Positions 16,501 through 25,457 of a stretch of DNA of 64,000 nucleotides are shown here, piece by piece (position 1 is the stretch's first letter; the number at the start of each line of letters is the position of its first letter). The notes beneath the pieces are model-generated. The model was not told the origin of the DNA. It made no database searches and saw only the letters and a program-made list of their open reading frames with translations. The translations under genes were made by a program, and so were the position numbers. Origin of the DNA: JARRKU01 sp050288425 (GTDB lineage Bacteria > Desulfobacterota > Desulfobacteria > Desulfobacterales > Desulfosarcinaceae); the NCBI GenBank assembly GCA_050288425.1, contig JBNKDU010000126.1, forward strand, positions 53,503-117,502, written 5' to 3'.

Positions 16501-16914
16501 TTACTTGCGCTGATTGCCTTTGAGGATGCTGCTGGCCACGGAGATGCTTTTTTTTCCGTATCGTTCGAGGTGTTCCGCAAATTCCGGCAGGGGCTTGTCT
16601 TTGCGCAGGCTTATGGCCTTGATCAGCATGGGGAGGTTGACACCGGAAACGACTTCCACACGACCTTCCTCCAAAAAGGAATAGCTCAAATTCGAGGGCG
16701 TTCCGCCGAACATGTCGGTCAGTATCAGCACGCCGTCTTTCTTGCCGACCTTCTTGATGGCGGTCTCGATTTTGTGGCGCAGGTCCTCTGCATTTTCCCG
16801 CAAGTCGATGGAGATCGGAACCAACCCCTCCGGCCGTTCGCCGAGGATGAACTCGACGCAGTCGATGAGGGCGGCACCCAATTCGCGATGGGTTGCGATA
16901 AGAATTCCGATCAT
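16501..16914 (-). CDS. Mannose-family PTS EIIA component
   Basis: 137 residues. The phospho-accepting His9 is in MIGILIATHRELGAAL, with the EIIA-Man core DGVLILTDMFGGTPSNLSYS and GVNLPMLIKAISLR. It accepts phosphate from HPr. No EIIB/C/D permease subunits are visible nearby, and it lies 205 bases downstream of rapZ in the rpoN-hpf-ptsN-rapZ neighbourhood. A regulatory PTS rather than sugar uptake is therefore likely (inference). The frame is intact and the start is the first ATG of the fold. Confidence 0.92.
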   Translation of the reverse strand: MIGILIATHRELGAALIDCVEFILGERPEGLVPISIDLRENAEDLRHKIETAIKKVGKKDGVLILTDMFGGTPSNLSYSFLEEGRVEVVSGVNLPMLIKAISLRKDKPLPEFAEHLERYGKKSISVASSILKGNQRK

Positions 16915-17119
16915 GATGGTTCCTGATTCCTTGACAGATTTGAAGGCAGAAATCGCAATTCAATGATATGAATACAACTTTCACTGTCGGACAACAAGGG
17001 GTTAAGCCATAATTTATGCAGATCGTCAAGTGCCCTTTTCATTGCGGGCAGGGCAATCCAATACAGCCGATCCGGATATTTTGCGGATTGCCGAGTGGCG
17101 GGCTCTTTGGCCGGTGTCG

Positions 17120-17986
17120 TCAGGTGAAGCGGATGTCTCTGTGAAACAGGCGCACGCCGGGCTGGTCCCGGCGGATATGTTCGTAGACTTTCTTGGCGAT
17201 CACCACCGATCGATGCATACCGCCGGTACATCCGACGGCGATGGTCAGGTAGGCCTTGCCTTCCTGGCTGTATCGGGGAATCAAGTAGCCGAGCAAGTCG
17301 AGAAATTTCTCCAGAAAAATCTCGCACTCCGGATTTTTCAATACAAAATTTTCCACCTCCGGCGATTCGCCGGTCTTGAGCTTGAGTTCCGGCACGAAAT
17401 AGGGGTTGGCCAGGAAGCGGACATCGATGACCATGTCGGCATCCTGTGGGGTTCCATGTTTGAATCCGAAGGAGACGACATTGATGGCCATGCCCTGGAT
17501 GGAGGTGTGCCGGTGGGCGATGTTGAGGATGGCGAACTTCAGTTCGTGAACGCTGAAATTCGAAGTGTCGATGACATACTGCGCCTTGTGTCGCAGCGGT
17601 TCGATCTTTTTCGACTCGTCGCGGATGGCCGTGACGAGGCTGGCGCCGCCGGCCAGCGGGTGGTGACGTCGCGTCTGGCTGAACCTTCGCAGCAAGACCG
17701 CTTCTTCGGTGTGGAGGTAGACGGTGCTGACCTGGAAACCGTCCGCTTCGAGCTTCCGGCACAGTTGGTCGTAATGGTCCAGAAAATGCCGGTCGCGCAG
17801 GTCCATGACGAAGGCCCAACCGGCTAGATTGGAAGCGTCCTGCCGGCTTTGTTCCAAAAACTGGGTCACCAGCTTCACCGGCATGTTGTCGATGCAATGA
17901 AAGCCGGAATCCTCGAACGATCCCAGGGCCGTGCTTTTTCCGGAGCCCGAGCATCCGGTAATGATGATCACATTGAGCTGCCTCAA
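17120..17986 (-). CDS. rapZ: RNase adapter / nucleotide-binding protein RapZ
   Basis: 288 residues. An N-terminal P-loop ATPase has Walker A GCSGSGKSTALGSFED and a DNMPVKLV segment. A C-terminal RapZ domain contains FGFKHGTPQDADMVIDVRFL, NPYFVPELK and the conserved IAVGCTGGMHRSVVIAKKVY. In enterobacteria RapZ directs RNase E to GlmZ to control glucosamine-6-phosphate synthase and senses amino sugars. In this lineage the target is not known. It follows ptsN by 128 bases, in the classic rpoN-associated order. Confidence 0.97.
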   Translation of the reverse strand: MRQLNVIIITGCSGSGKSTALGSFEDSGFHCIDNMPVKLVTQFLEQSRQDASNLAGWAFVMDLRDRHFLDHYDQLCRKLEADGFQVSTVYLHTEEAVLLRRFSQTRRHHPLAGGASLVTAIRDESKKIEPLRHKAQYVIDTSNFSVHELKFAILNIAHRHTSIQGMAINVVSFGFKHGTPQDADMVIDVRFLANPYFVPELKLKTGESPEVENFVLKNPECEIFLEKFLDLLGYLIPRYSQEGKAYLTIAVGCTGGMHRSVVIAKKVYEHIRRDQPGVRLFHRDIRFT

Positions 17987-18114
17987 GATAGCCTGCTATT
18001 GCTGCGGTTTAGCATTTTCAGATGGTACGGATCCGACACAAGCCCGGGCGTCCAAAAGGTGAAATCATATTTGCCCGGACCTTCGATGGTCGGGATGCCC
18101 GGGCGGTCGCGCTT

Positions 18115-18573
18115 TCAGAAATCATTGTCCGCCTCGCCGACGATGGATAGCACATCATCGGCTGATGCGGCCTGCAGGAGTTTTTGTTTGAAATCTTCAT
18201 CCTTCAGCAGCCGCGAGATTCGCGCCAGGAGCTTGAGATGGACGCCGGCAGAATTTTCCGGCGTCATGAGCAGGAAGAAAATGTGGGTGGGGCGGCCGTC
18301 CATGGATTCGAAATCGACCCCTTGGTGACTGAGTCCAAATCCCAGGACCAGGGATTCCAGATCCTTCAGTTTGCCGTGCGGGATGCCGATCCCGCCACCG
18401 ATGCCGGTGCTGCCGAGACGCTCGCGTTCCAGCAGCACCTTGACGAGTTCTTCCTGGCCGGTACCGGCGATGGAGGCCACCGGCGTCACCATTTCATCGA
18501 TGACGCCTTTCTTGTCACGGGCTTGCAGGTTCACGTTGATGGCGTCTTTATTGAGTACGTCCAGAATTTTCAT
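18115..18573 (-). CDS. ptsN: Nitrogen-regulatory PTS EIIA (PtsN)
   Basis: 152 residues of the fructose/mannitol EIIA fold. The phospho-His is in GSTGIGGGIGIPHGKL, followed by SLVLGFGLSHQGVDFESMDG and IFFLLMTPENSAGVHLKLLA. Typical of EIIA-Ntr, which regulates rather than transports. It sits downstream of hpf and upstream of rapZ, consistent with a PTS-Ntr regulatory chain. No EI-Ntr or NPr gene lies in the window. Confidence 0.96.
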   Translation of the reverse strand: MKILDVLNKDAINVNLQARDKKGVIDEMVTPVASIAGTGQEELVKVLLERERLGSTGIGGGIGIPHGKLKDLESLVLGFGLSHQGVDFESMDGRPTHIFFLLMTPENSAGVHLKLLARISRLLKDEDFKQKLLQAASADDVLSIVGEADNDF

Positions 18574-18623
18574 GTTTGGTTCACCAAGAGTTAATTGCGC
18601 AACGGATATCTGTCACGGGTTGG

Positions 18624-19154
18624 TTATACACTGGGTTGAATCAGGCCGAAGTTTCCGTCTTTGCGCCGATAGAGTACATTCACCTGCCCGGAATGCGCAT
18701 TGGTGAAGACCAGAAAATTGTTATCGATAAGTTCCATCTGCATAATCGCTTCATCCGCATCCATGGGTTTGTAGTCGATATTCTTGACGACTACCTGGGG
18801 TTCGACCTCTTCGTCGAGCGACATTGCCTCCCCAGGGGAAGGGGTCTTGTTCCGGCCCTTGCCCGCACGGCGCTCGCGTACCTTCTGTTTGCTCTTCTTG
18901 ATTTGTTTTTCAATCTTGTCCAGGGTCATGTCGATGGCCGAATACATATCCTCGGTTTCTTCTTTGCCGTTTATGTTCAAGCGGTCGCCGATGATATTGA
19001 TTTCGGCGATGTGGCGAAACTTTTCTACGGACAGGACCACATTGGCTTCCGCCGGGTTGTATAAAAATTTGTCCAATCGGTTTAGTTTTTCGCTGACATA
19101 GGATTTCAGATGGTCGGAAGGGTCGAGGTTTTTGAATGTTACGGATGTTTGCAT
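18624..19154 (-). CDS. hpf: Ribosome hibernation promoting factor (long form)
   Basis: 176 residues. The N-terminal YfiA/HPF domain has the pattern TSVTFKNLDPSDHLKSYVSE, KLNRLDKF and MYSAIDMTLDKIEKQIKK. A charged linker is followed by a C-terminal dimerisation domain (KPMDADEAIMQMELIDNNFL, then VFTNAHSGQVNVLYRRKDG). The C-terminal domain marks the long form, which pairs 70S ribosomes into 100S dimers in stationary phase. It is located between rpoN and ptsN. Confidence 0.97.
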   Translation of the reverse strand: MQTSVTFKNLDPSDHLKSYVSEKLNRLDKFLYNPAEANVVLSVEKFRHIAEINIIGDRLNINGKEETEDMYSAIDMTLDKIEKQIKKSKQKVRERRAGKGRNKTPSPGEAMSLDEEVEPQVVVKNIDYKPMDADEAIMQMELIDNNFLVFTNAHSGQVNVLYRRKDGNFGLIQPSV

Positions 19155-19280
19155 ATAGGCAGCCTCCTTATCTAAGATCTATGAAGGTCATTGGAGCTTA
19201 TGGGGTCATTGCCGCTGGAACGGACTGCTTTTCTTAAATTAACGAGTATCCCAAGGATTTCAACCCGATGAATGCGGGCA

Positions 19281-20717
19281 CTAAATGTAGCGTTTGCGTT
19301 TGTTGGACGGCAGCACCCCCATGATTTCCCGGTACTTGGCAACGGTCCGCCGGGCGATGTCGATGTTCTCGGCCTTCAACAGCTCGGCCATTTTGCTGTC
19401 GCTGTAAGGCTTGCGCGGGTCTTCGCTCTCGATCAGGCGCTTGATTTTCGCCTGCACGCTGGCCGATGCGATGGCTTCCCCGTGGAGCCGTTTGATGGAG
19501 CTGTTGAAAAAATACTTGAGTTCGAAGATGCCCTGCGGCGTATAGGCGTACTTGTTGGTCGTCACCCGGCTGATGGTCGATTCGTGCATCCCGATATCCT
19601 CCGCCACGTCCCGCAACACCATGGGCTTCAGGTGCGCGATGCCTTTTTCGAAGAAATCGCGCTGGAACTTGAGGATGCTCTTCATCACCTTGTAAATGGT
19701 TTTCTGGCGCTGGTGGATGCTGCGAATCAGCCAGGCCGCGGACCGCAATTTGTCCTGGATGTAGTCCTTGGCATTGCCGCTGACTTCCTTGTCGCGCATG
19801 ATGGCTTGCTTGTAAAACGAGTTCACGCGCAGTTTCGGCAGCCCGTCATCGTTGACCACCACCACGAAGTCGTCCTCGGCTTTGTACACATAGATGTCGG
19901 GCGTGATATATTGCGGTTCTTCTTCACTGAACAGCCGGCCGGGCTTGGGCTCCATGCTGGTGATCACATTCACCGCGGCGACGACTTCCTCGATGCTCAC
20001 CTTGAGGGCCCGGCAGATGGCCTTGTAGTTCTTATTTTCCAGATGGTTGATATGATTGCTGATGATTTGCGTGACCAGGGAGTCCTTCAGCCCCAGGTTT
20101 TTGGCCTGCAGCAGCAGGCATTCCTTGAGATCCCTGGCGCAGACGCCGATGGGATCGAAGGATTGCATAAGGAAAAGTACTTCTTCAATGTCATCCGCGG
20201 TGACACCCGCCTGCACCGCAAGCTCTTCCGCGCTGGTCTGAAGGTATCCGTCCCGGTTCAGGCTGCCGATGATCAGGCTGCCGATGCGTTTTTCTTCGGG
20301 TGATGGCGAAGACATCAGCAGTTGCCAGAGAAGGTGATCGCTCAGTGATTCTTTGTGGGAGATAAAAGCTTCGTATTGGGGGGTTTCTCTGTCTTCGGTC
20401 TCGAAACGGATACGACCGGGCGCATTGTATTCGTCGATGTAGTTGCTCCAGTCGATATCACCGGAGAGTTTTTCATCGATGGTGACTTCCTTGGTTTTTT
20501 CGGTGGGTTTGGATTCCGGTTCGCTTTCTTCCGCCAGCCGCTCCTTGACGGTCGACTCTTGAGATTCCTCCAGGGTCGGGTTGTCTTCCATCTCCTGGCG
20601 GATCGCATCCATCAACTCCAGGCGAGACAGCTGCAGCAGCTTGATGGCCATCTGCAACTGTGGCGTCATGATCAATTGCTGCGTGAGCTTCAGTTGCTGT
20701 CGGAGTTCTATTGCCAT
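19281..20717 (-). CDS. rpoN: RNA polymerase sigma-54 factor
   Basis: 478 residues. N-terminal activator-interaction region I: MAIELRQQLKLTQQLIMTPQ and LQMAIKLLQLSRLEL. Acidic region II is rich in E. The core-binding domain is followed by the HTH (DVAEDIGMHESTISRVTTNK) and the RpoN box ARRTVAKYRE, with ILPS-type ending GVLPSNKRKRY. The start used is the ATG one base after the lptB stop, which gives the standard sigma-54 N-terminus; a longer in-frame extension into lptB has no support. Tight coupling to lptB is the usual gene order in proteobacteria. Confidence 0.98.
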   Translation of the reverse strand: MAIELRQQLKLTQQLIMTPQLQMAIKLLQLSRLELMDAIRQEMEDNPTLEESQESTVKERLAEESEPESKPTEKTKEVTIDEKLSGDIDWSNYIDEYNAPGRIRFETEDRETPQYEAFISHKESLSDHLLWQLLMSSPSPEEKRIGSLIIGSLNRDGYLQTSAEELAVQAGVTADDIEEVLFLMQSFDPIGVCARDLKECLLLQAKNLGLKDSLVTQIISNHINHLENKNYKAICRALKVSIEEVVAAVNVITSMEPKPGRLFSEEEPQYITPDIYVYKAEDDFVVVVNDDGLPKLRVNSFYKQAIMRDKEVSGNAKDYIQDKLRSAAWLIRSIHQRQKTIYKVMKSILKFQRDFFEKGIAHLKPMVLRDVAEDIGMHESTISRVTTNKYAYTPQGIFELKYFFNSSIKRLHGEAIASASVQAKIKRLIESEDPRKPYSDSKMAELLKAENIDIARRTVAKYREIMGVLPSNKRKRYI

Positions 20718-20718
20718 A

Positions 20719-21441
20719 TTACAACCTGAATTCGTCTCCAAGGTAAATGCGCCGTGCGATGGGGCTGTCGGCAATCTGTTCCGGCGAACCGGACTCGATC
20801 ACCTCGCCATCGGCCAGGATATAGGCCGAATCGCAGGCTTCCAAAGTTTCGCGGACGTTATGGTCCGAGATCAGAATGCCGATGTCACGTTGCTTGAGAT
20901 GGCCGATGATCTTTTTGATATCGGCCACCGCCAGCGGGTCGATACCGGCAAAAGGCTCATCCAGCAGGATAAAAGCCGGATTGGTGGCAAGCGCCCGGCT
21001 GATCTCCAGCCGTCTTCTTTCCCCCCCGGACAGTGAGTTGGCACGCTGGTTCATCAGATGCCGGATTCCCAATTCGTCCAGTAGCGCCTCGGCCCTGCTT
21101 TTTTGTTCGGACCTGGCGATGTCCATGGTTTCCAGGATGGCCAGCACATTTTGCCCCACCGTCAACTTCTTGAAAATGGATGCCTCCTGGGGCAGATAAC
21201 CAATGCCCTTGCGGGCACGTATGTACATGGGGCAATTCGTGATGTCTTCGTCATCCAGGAGCACCTTGCCGGCATTCGGTTTTACCAGCCCGACGGTCAT
21301 GTAGAATGTGGTCGTCTTGCCTGCGCCGTTGGGTCCCAGTAAGCCGATGACCTTCCCGGAGGAAACCGAAAGACTGACAGTCTGTACCACACGGCGGCCG
21401 TTGTAATGTTTCACCAAGTTTTCGACTGCCAATCTCGCCAT
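20719..21441 (-). CDS. lptB: LPS export ABC transporter ATP-binding protein LptB
   Basis: 240 residues. Walker A GLLGPNGAGKTTTFY, Q-loop in GIGYLPQEASIFKKL, signature LSGGERRRLEISRALA, Walker B FILLDEPFAGIDPLAV and H-loop DHNVRETLE are all intact. It powers extraction of LPS from the inner membrane with LptFG and hands it to LptC and LptA. The start at 21441 has AAGG upstream and matches the family N-terminus (ARLAVENLVKHY). It lies between lptA and rpoN. Confidence 0.97.
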   Translation of the reverse strand: MARLAVENLVKHYNGRRVVQTVSLSVSSGKVIGLLGPNGAGKTTTFYMTVGLVKPNAGKVLLDDEDITNCPMYIRARKGIGYLPQEASIFKKLTVGQNVLAILETMDIARSEQKSRAEALLDELGIRHLMNQRANSLSGGERRRLEISRALATNPAFILLDEPFAGIDPLAVADIKKIIGHLKQRDIGILISDHNVRETLEACDSAYILADGEVIESGSPEQIADSPIARRIYLGDEFRL

Positions 21442-21498
21442 GCCTGGCCTTCGCAAATGCTGATTTCGCAAGATAGTTGCTATATCAAGAGCCCCGGT

Positions 21499-22056
21499 TC
21501 AGTTCAAGCCTCTTTGGTCCGAACGAATGATCGCCTTGACCCGGGATTTCTCATCGCCGTCCAGAACCACCCGACCGTCGTTGCGGTAGAAGGTGATTCG
21601 ACTGCCGGTGATTTCATCCTGGCCGCTGATGACCTTGGCCCCGGGGCCAAGCAAAATCAGCTTGCGCTCCTCAGTAATATAGATGGCTTGGTCTCCGACA
21701 GCAACCTTATTGTCAAAGGTGATCCTCACCTGGCCGTAGGCCTCGATCTTATCGATATTCCGCGTTGCCGCGGCGGTATCCGTCCCCTGGCCCTCCCCGT
21801 AGAACAACTTGAGCCGGTCGGCCAGCAATTCGGTCGCGCCCTGGACGGCACGGACATTGCCGCTGAATTCGGCGGTATGAGCGCTGTTTTCGGCCACCAG
21901 TTTGTCCGCGGTGATGTCGATGGGCTCGGCCGGCGGCGCGGAGGACGGATCGGCGGCCATTGCCGCCGGCTCTCCGGCAAGGAGTTCGCAAAGTGCCAGC
22001 ATCACGACGAATATCCTGCAGGCACTGAACCGGGTTTCAGATTGACGGATCTTCAT
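21499..22056 (-). CDS. lptA: LPS transport periplasmic protein LptA
   Basis: 185 residues. A signal peptide (FVVMLALCELLAGEPAAMAA) is followed by an OstA-like beta-jellyroll: PIDITADKLVAENSAHTAEF, SGNVRAVQGATELLADRL, RITFDNKVAVGDQAIY and DEITGSRITFYRNDGRV. It forms the periplasmic bridge from LptC to LptD. It overlaps the end of lptC by 20 bases, which indicates translational coupling. Confidence 0.95.
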   Translation of the reverse strand: MKIRQSETRFSACRIFVVMLALCELLAGEPAAMAADPSSAPPAEPIDITADKLVAENSAHTAEFSGNVRAVQGATELLADRLKLFYGEGQGTDTAAATRNIDKIEAYGQVRITFDNKVAVGDQAIYITEERKLILLGPGAKVISGQDEITGSRITFYRNDGRVVLDGDEKSRVKAIIRSDQRGLN

Positions 22057-22612
22057 TGAGAACCCCTCTTACCCGGCCGGTGAATTCAGCCTGGTTCTTG
22101 TTCAGATCATATTTCATGGTCGCCGCCTGCAAATCGATGGACCGCCCGGAAATGCGAACCGGGACATCGGATTCGAGAAGACGCAGTTTGTGATGATAGG
22201 CCAATGCATCGGTCTCGAGTGTATATCGGTCGTTGTCGACGATTACATTACCGTGGACCTGGATGTCGTTGTTGCGGGTGTGGAGAACTCCCTCCCGGGC
22301 CGTGAGCTTGACCTCGGAGCCGTCGTCGAGGAAAAAATGCACCACGGGCGAATGGAGCACCAGTTCGCCGGATTCCGACCTCAACTCGGCGGTTTCGGCT
22401 TCCAGCTTCCATTGGACCACGCCGTCCTTGGTGGCGGTCTGGCGGATCTGCGACAGGGCCATGGACGCCTCGGAAGCGGTCTCGGGCGGGCGGGTCGACG
22501 GCAGGTTGGCCTGGGATCGACGGTTCAGGTAAAACGCGCCGAATGCGCTGATGGCGATGAGACCTGCCGTGACCGTCAGGACGATCTTCAACTTGGTGGT
22601 TCGATCAGCCAT
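22037..22612 (-). CDS. lptC: LPS export protein LptC
   Basis: 191 residues. A single N-terminal anchor (LKIVLTVTAGLIAISAFGAF) precedes the periplasmic LptC domain, with DGVVQWKLEAETAELRSESG, VKLTAREGVLHTRNNDIQVH and GNVIVDNDRYTLETDALAYH. It docks to LptBFG and passes LPS to LptA. It overlaps kdsC by 8 bases and lptA by 20, so the cluster is probably one operon. Confidence 0.93.
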   Translation of the reverse strand: MADRTTKLKIVLTVTAGLIAISAFGAFYLNRRSQANLPSTRPPETASEASMALSQIRQTATKDGVVQWKLEAETAELRSESGELVLHSPVVHFFLDDGSEVKLTAREGVLHTRNNDIQVHGNVIVDNDRYTLETDALAYHHKLRLLESDVPVRISGRSIDLQAATMKYDLNKNQAEFTGRVRGVLNEDPSI

Positions 22613-23144
22613 CGAAGAGCCTCTTTACCAGGCCATCCCACAATCCCTGGGCTTTGAGGATCGATTCGCTGATTTCGCGGACCGCCCCCCGTCCGCCGTC
22701 CGCCCGGGTGGTCAGGTGGGCCGCCTGACGCACCATCTCATGGGCATCGGCAACGGCCACCGCCAGGCCCACGCGTTTCATCACCGGCAGATCGGGCAGA
22801 TCGTCTCCCACATAGGCGATGGCCTCGGGCGGCGTTGCGGTGCTGGTGCTGATCTCGGCGAGGGTCTTCTCTTTCCGGCGGATTCCTTCGAATACCAGGT
22901 CGATGCCCAGATTTTGGCAGCGGTGGCGCAGTGCCTGGGATTTGCGCCCGGTGATAATCCCCACCGGGATGCCCGCCTCCTTCAGCATGCGGATTCCGAC
23001 GCCGTCCTTGACATCGAAGACTTTGGTCTGTTTGCCGTCATCGTCGTAAATGATTTCGCCGGATGTCAGGACGCCGTCGACATCCAGCAGAACCAGGCGG
23101 ATCTTCTTGAGTCGGGATTCTGTCATTTTATTGTCTGATTTCAA
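22605..23144 (-). CDS. kdsC: 3-deoxy-D-manno-octulosonate 8-phosphate phosphatase KdsC
   Basis: 179 residues of the HAD family C0 type. Motif I is LVLLDVDGVLTSGEI (the two catalytic Asp), motif II is VGIITGRKSQAL, and the C-terminal part has AYVGDDLPDLPVMKRVGLAVAV. It releases phosphate from KDO-8-P to give free KDO for lipid A-core synthesis. The first codon is a TTG that overlaps the kdsA stop (TTGA); the ATG 18 bases further in (23126) is an alternative start. Upstream of lptC in the same operon. Confidence 0.95.
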   Translation of the reverse strand: MKSDNKMTESRLKKIRLVLLDVDGVLTSGEIIYDDDGKQTKVFDVKDGVGIRMLKEAGIPVGIITGRKSQALRHRCQNLGIDLVFEGIRRKEKTLAEISTSTATPPEAIAYVGDDLPDLPVMKRVGLAVAVADAHEMVRQAAHLTTRADGGRGAVREISESILKAQGLWDGLVKRLFDG

Positions 23145-23953
23145 ATGGTTACTATCTTATGAATGGCGGCAAGCTGTTCGAACAGCGGTCGCAGGCCATC
23201 GAGGGGGAGCGAATTGGGGCCGTCGCACAAGGCCCGGTCCGGCTGCGGATGAACTTCGAAAAAGACGCCGTCGGCACCGGCGGCCACAGCGGCGCGGGCC
23301 AGGGTGGGGGCATGTTCACGCTGGCCGCCGGAACTGGAACCGGCCCCTCCCGGCAATTGCACGCTATGGGTGGCATCGAAAATCACCGGACACCCGGTGG
23401 CCTGCATGATCCGGATGCCCCGGAAATCGACCACCAGATTGTTGTACCCGAACATGACCCCTCGTTCGGTGAGGCAGACCGGATTTTTGTTCACCGAATG
23501 AATTTTCTCCACGATATGGGCGACATCCCACGGCGCCAGAAATTGTCCTTTCTTGATGTTGATGGGCTTTCCCGTCTGAGCGGCCGCCAGCAGGAAATCG
23601 GTCTGACGACAGAGGAATGCCGGAATCTGAATCATGTCCAGAACTTCGGCGGCGGCGGTCAATTGTCCGATTTCGTGGACATCGGACAGGACGGGAATCT
23701 GCAATTCTTCCTTGATGCGCGCCAGCAGTCGCAATCCCCGTTCCAGACCGGGTCCGCGGAAGGATCGAATGGACGTGCGGTTGGCCTTGTCGAAGGAGGC
23801 CTTGAATATGAAGGGCAAGCTCAACGTCCGGGTGAGCGATTTCAGGAAAGACGCGATTTCAAAGGTGGTGGTCTCGTCTTCGATGACACACGGGCCGGCG
23901 ATGATCGCCAGAGGGGCCTTTTCACCTTGCGGAGTGTCGAATATAGTAAGCAT
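23141..23953 (-). CDS. kdsA: KDO-8-phosphate synthase
   Basis: 270 residues. It condenses arabinose 5-phosphate with PEP. Family motifs include LAIIAGPCVIEDE, FIFKASFDKANRTSIRSFRG, SDVHEIGQLTAAAEVLDMIQ, IPAFLCRQTDF, NIKKGQFLAPWD and the VIFDATHSVQLPGG segment. FFEVHPQPDRALCDGPNSLP is near the end. This gene starts the KDO/LPS-export operon kdsA-kdsC-lptC-lptA-lptB-rpoN. Confidence 0.97.
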   Translation of the reverse strand: MLTIFDTPQGEKAPLAIIAGPCVIEDETTTFEIASFLKSLTRTLSLPFIFKASFDKANRTSIRSFRGPGLERGLRLLARIKEELQIPVLSDVHEIGQLTAAAEVLDMIQIPAFLCRQTDFLLAAAQTGKPINIKKGQFLAPWDVAHIVEKIHSVNKNPVCLTERGVMFGYNNLVVDFRGIRIMQATGCPVIFDATHSVQLPGGAGSSSGGQREHAPTLARAAVAAGADGVFFEVHPQPDRALCDGPNSLPLDGLRPLFEQLAAIHKIVTI

Positions 23954-24071
23954 TTAAAAAGCTTATCCTTCGTCCACCCAAAAGTCAAGCCGGTAAACTT
24001 TGCCTTGATAAGGCCTGTCATAGCTGTTATGGTTCTGGGTCTATTTACATCTTGTGGGAGGCGATAACCCA

Positions 24072-25439
24072 TTGAATGCTAAAAGGAATAAGCCCCGGCC
24101 GCTGATTTGGGGGCTCCTTATCCTCATATTGCTGGTGCCCCTGGCGGTAGTATCGGTCAAACGAATGGAGGGAACACCGCCGGAAGTCGCCCTGGCCCTG
24201 GAATCCCCGTTCCTCGGATCCAGCCAGAACCTGTCCCTCACCGTGACGGACAAGAAGAACGGCATCCGGAGCATCTGGGTCGCGCTGTTCAAGGACGGAA
24301 AGGAGACCGTGCTCCTGGACAAGGTCTTTCCGGGGGGCGATATCCTGACCGGCGGCAAGATCCGGAGGGAATCCGTCGACATTCTGGTGGATCCCAAGGC
24401 CCGGGGAATCAAGGACGGCAAGGCGATGCTGCGCCTGGTGGTGCATGATTTCTCCTGGCGCAAGTGGGGGAAAGGCAACCGGACCTACCAGGAGCATGAG
24501 GTCATCGTCGATACCCTTGCTCCGGGGATCAGCGTGGTCAACCAGGCCCTGAACCTGGCCCAGGGCGGCGCCGGGCTCGTGGTCTATACGCTCTCCGAAG
24601 ATTGCCCCGAGAGCGGCGTTACCGTCGGAGAGACCCTTTACCCCGGTTACGGCGGGCATTTCAAGAATCCGCTGACACGCCTGGCCTTCATCGCCCTCGA
24701 TTTCCGGCAGGGGGCCGACACCCCGATTTCAGTGACGGCCACCGATTTCGCCGGAAATCAGTCACGGGCCGGTGTCGGGCACCACATCAACAAACGCAGC
24801 TTCCGGCGCGACACCATCACCGTCGGCGACAATTTCCTGAGCTGGAAGATGCCGGAATTCAGGGCGCTTTTACAAATCGACGAAGCCGTAAGCGACAAGG
24901 ATCTATTCATAAAAGTCAACCGCGACCTGAGGCGCCGGAATTACGAACGGATCGTGGAAATCACATCCAAGACAGACAATTCCCTCCACTGGAAGGGGGC
25001 GTTTTCCCGATTGAATGGAGCGGCCAAACGGGCCGGCTTTGCCGACCATCGCAAATATCTCTACAAAGGGCAAAAGATCGATGAGCAGAACCACATGGGA
25101 ATGGATCTGGCCTCCTTGAGCCATTCACCCGTACCGGCGTCCAACAACGGCAGAATCGCCTATGCCGACAACCTGGGAATTTACGGCGGCTGCGTGGTGA
25201 TCGACCACGGGTACGGACTCTTCAGCATGTATGCCCATCTGAGTGCCATCGACGTGGCCGTCGACCAGATGGTCAGCATGGGCGATATCATCGGCAAAAC
25301 CGGAACCAGCGGCATGGCCGGCGGTGATCACCTGCATTTCGGCATGCTGGTGCAGCATACCTTCGTCAATCCCGTGGAATGGTGGGACGGACAATGGGTG
25401 ACCAACAATATCACGGCCAAGCTGGATGCCGCCGAATAG
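24072..25439 (+). CDS. M23-family metallopeptidase (LytM-type), membrane anchored
   Basis: About 455 residues. An N-terminal anchor (LIWGLLILILLVPLAVVSV) is followed by a long extracytoplasmic region with Ig-like pieces (ALALESPFLGSSQNLSLTVT, and DTPISVTATDFAGNQSRAGV). The last ~130 residues form a LytM/M23 domain: HMGMDLASLSHSPVPASNNG carries the H...D zinc ligands, and MYAHLSAIDVAVDQMVSMGD and GDHLHFGMLVQ carry the HxH pair. The metal set is complete, so it could be an active murein endopeptidase. The TTG at 24072 has GGGAGG ten bases upstream and is preferred; an in-frame GTG at 24054 is the other option. It is divergent from kdsA and close to the homocysteine gene. Confidence 0.88.
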   Translation: MNAKRNKPRPLIWGLLILILLVPLAVVSVKRMEGTPPEVALALESPFLGSSQNLSLTVTDKKNGIRSIWVALFKDGKETVLLDKVFPGGDILTGGKIRRESVDILVDPKARGIKDGKAMLRLVVHDFSWRKWGKGNRTYQEHEVIVDTLAPGISVVNQALNLAQGGAGLVVYTLSEDCPESGVTVGETLYPGYGGHFKNPLTRLAFIALDFRQGADTPISVTATDFAGNQSRAGVGHHINKRSFRRDTITVGDNFLSWKMPEFRALLQIDEAVSDKDLFIKVNRDLRRRNYERIVEITSKTDNSLHWKGAFSRLNGAAKRAGFADHRKYLYKGQKIDEQNHMGMDLASLSHSPVPASNNGRIAYADNLGIYGGCVVIDHGYGLFSMYAHLSAIDVAVDQMVSMGDIIGKTGTSGMAGGDHLHFGMLVQHTFVNPVEWWDGQWVTNNITAKLDAAE

Positions 25440-25457
25440 AATCGGGAGAACATCGAG

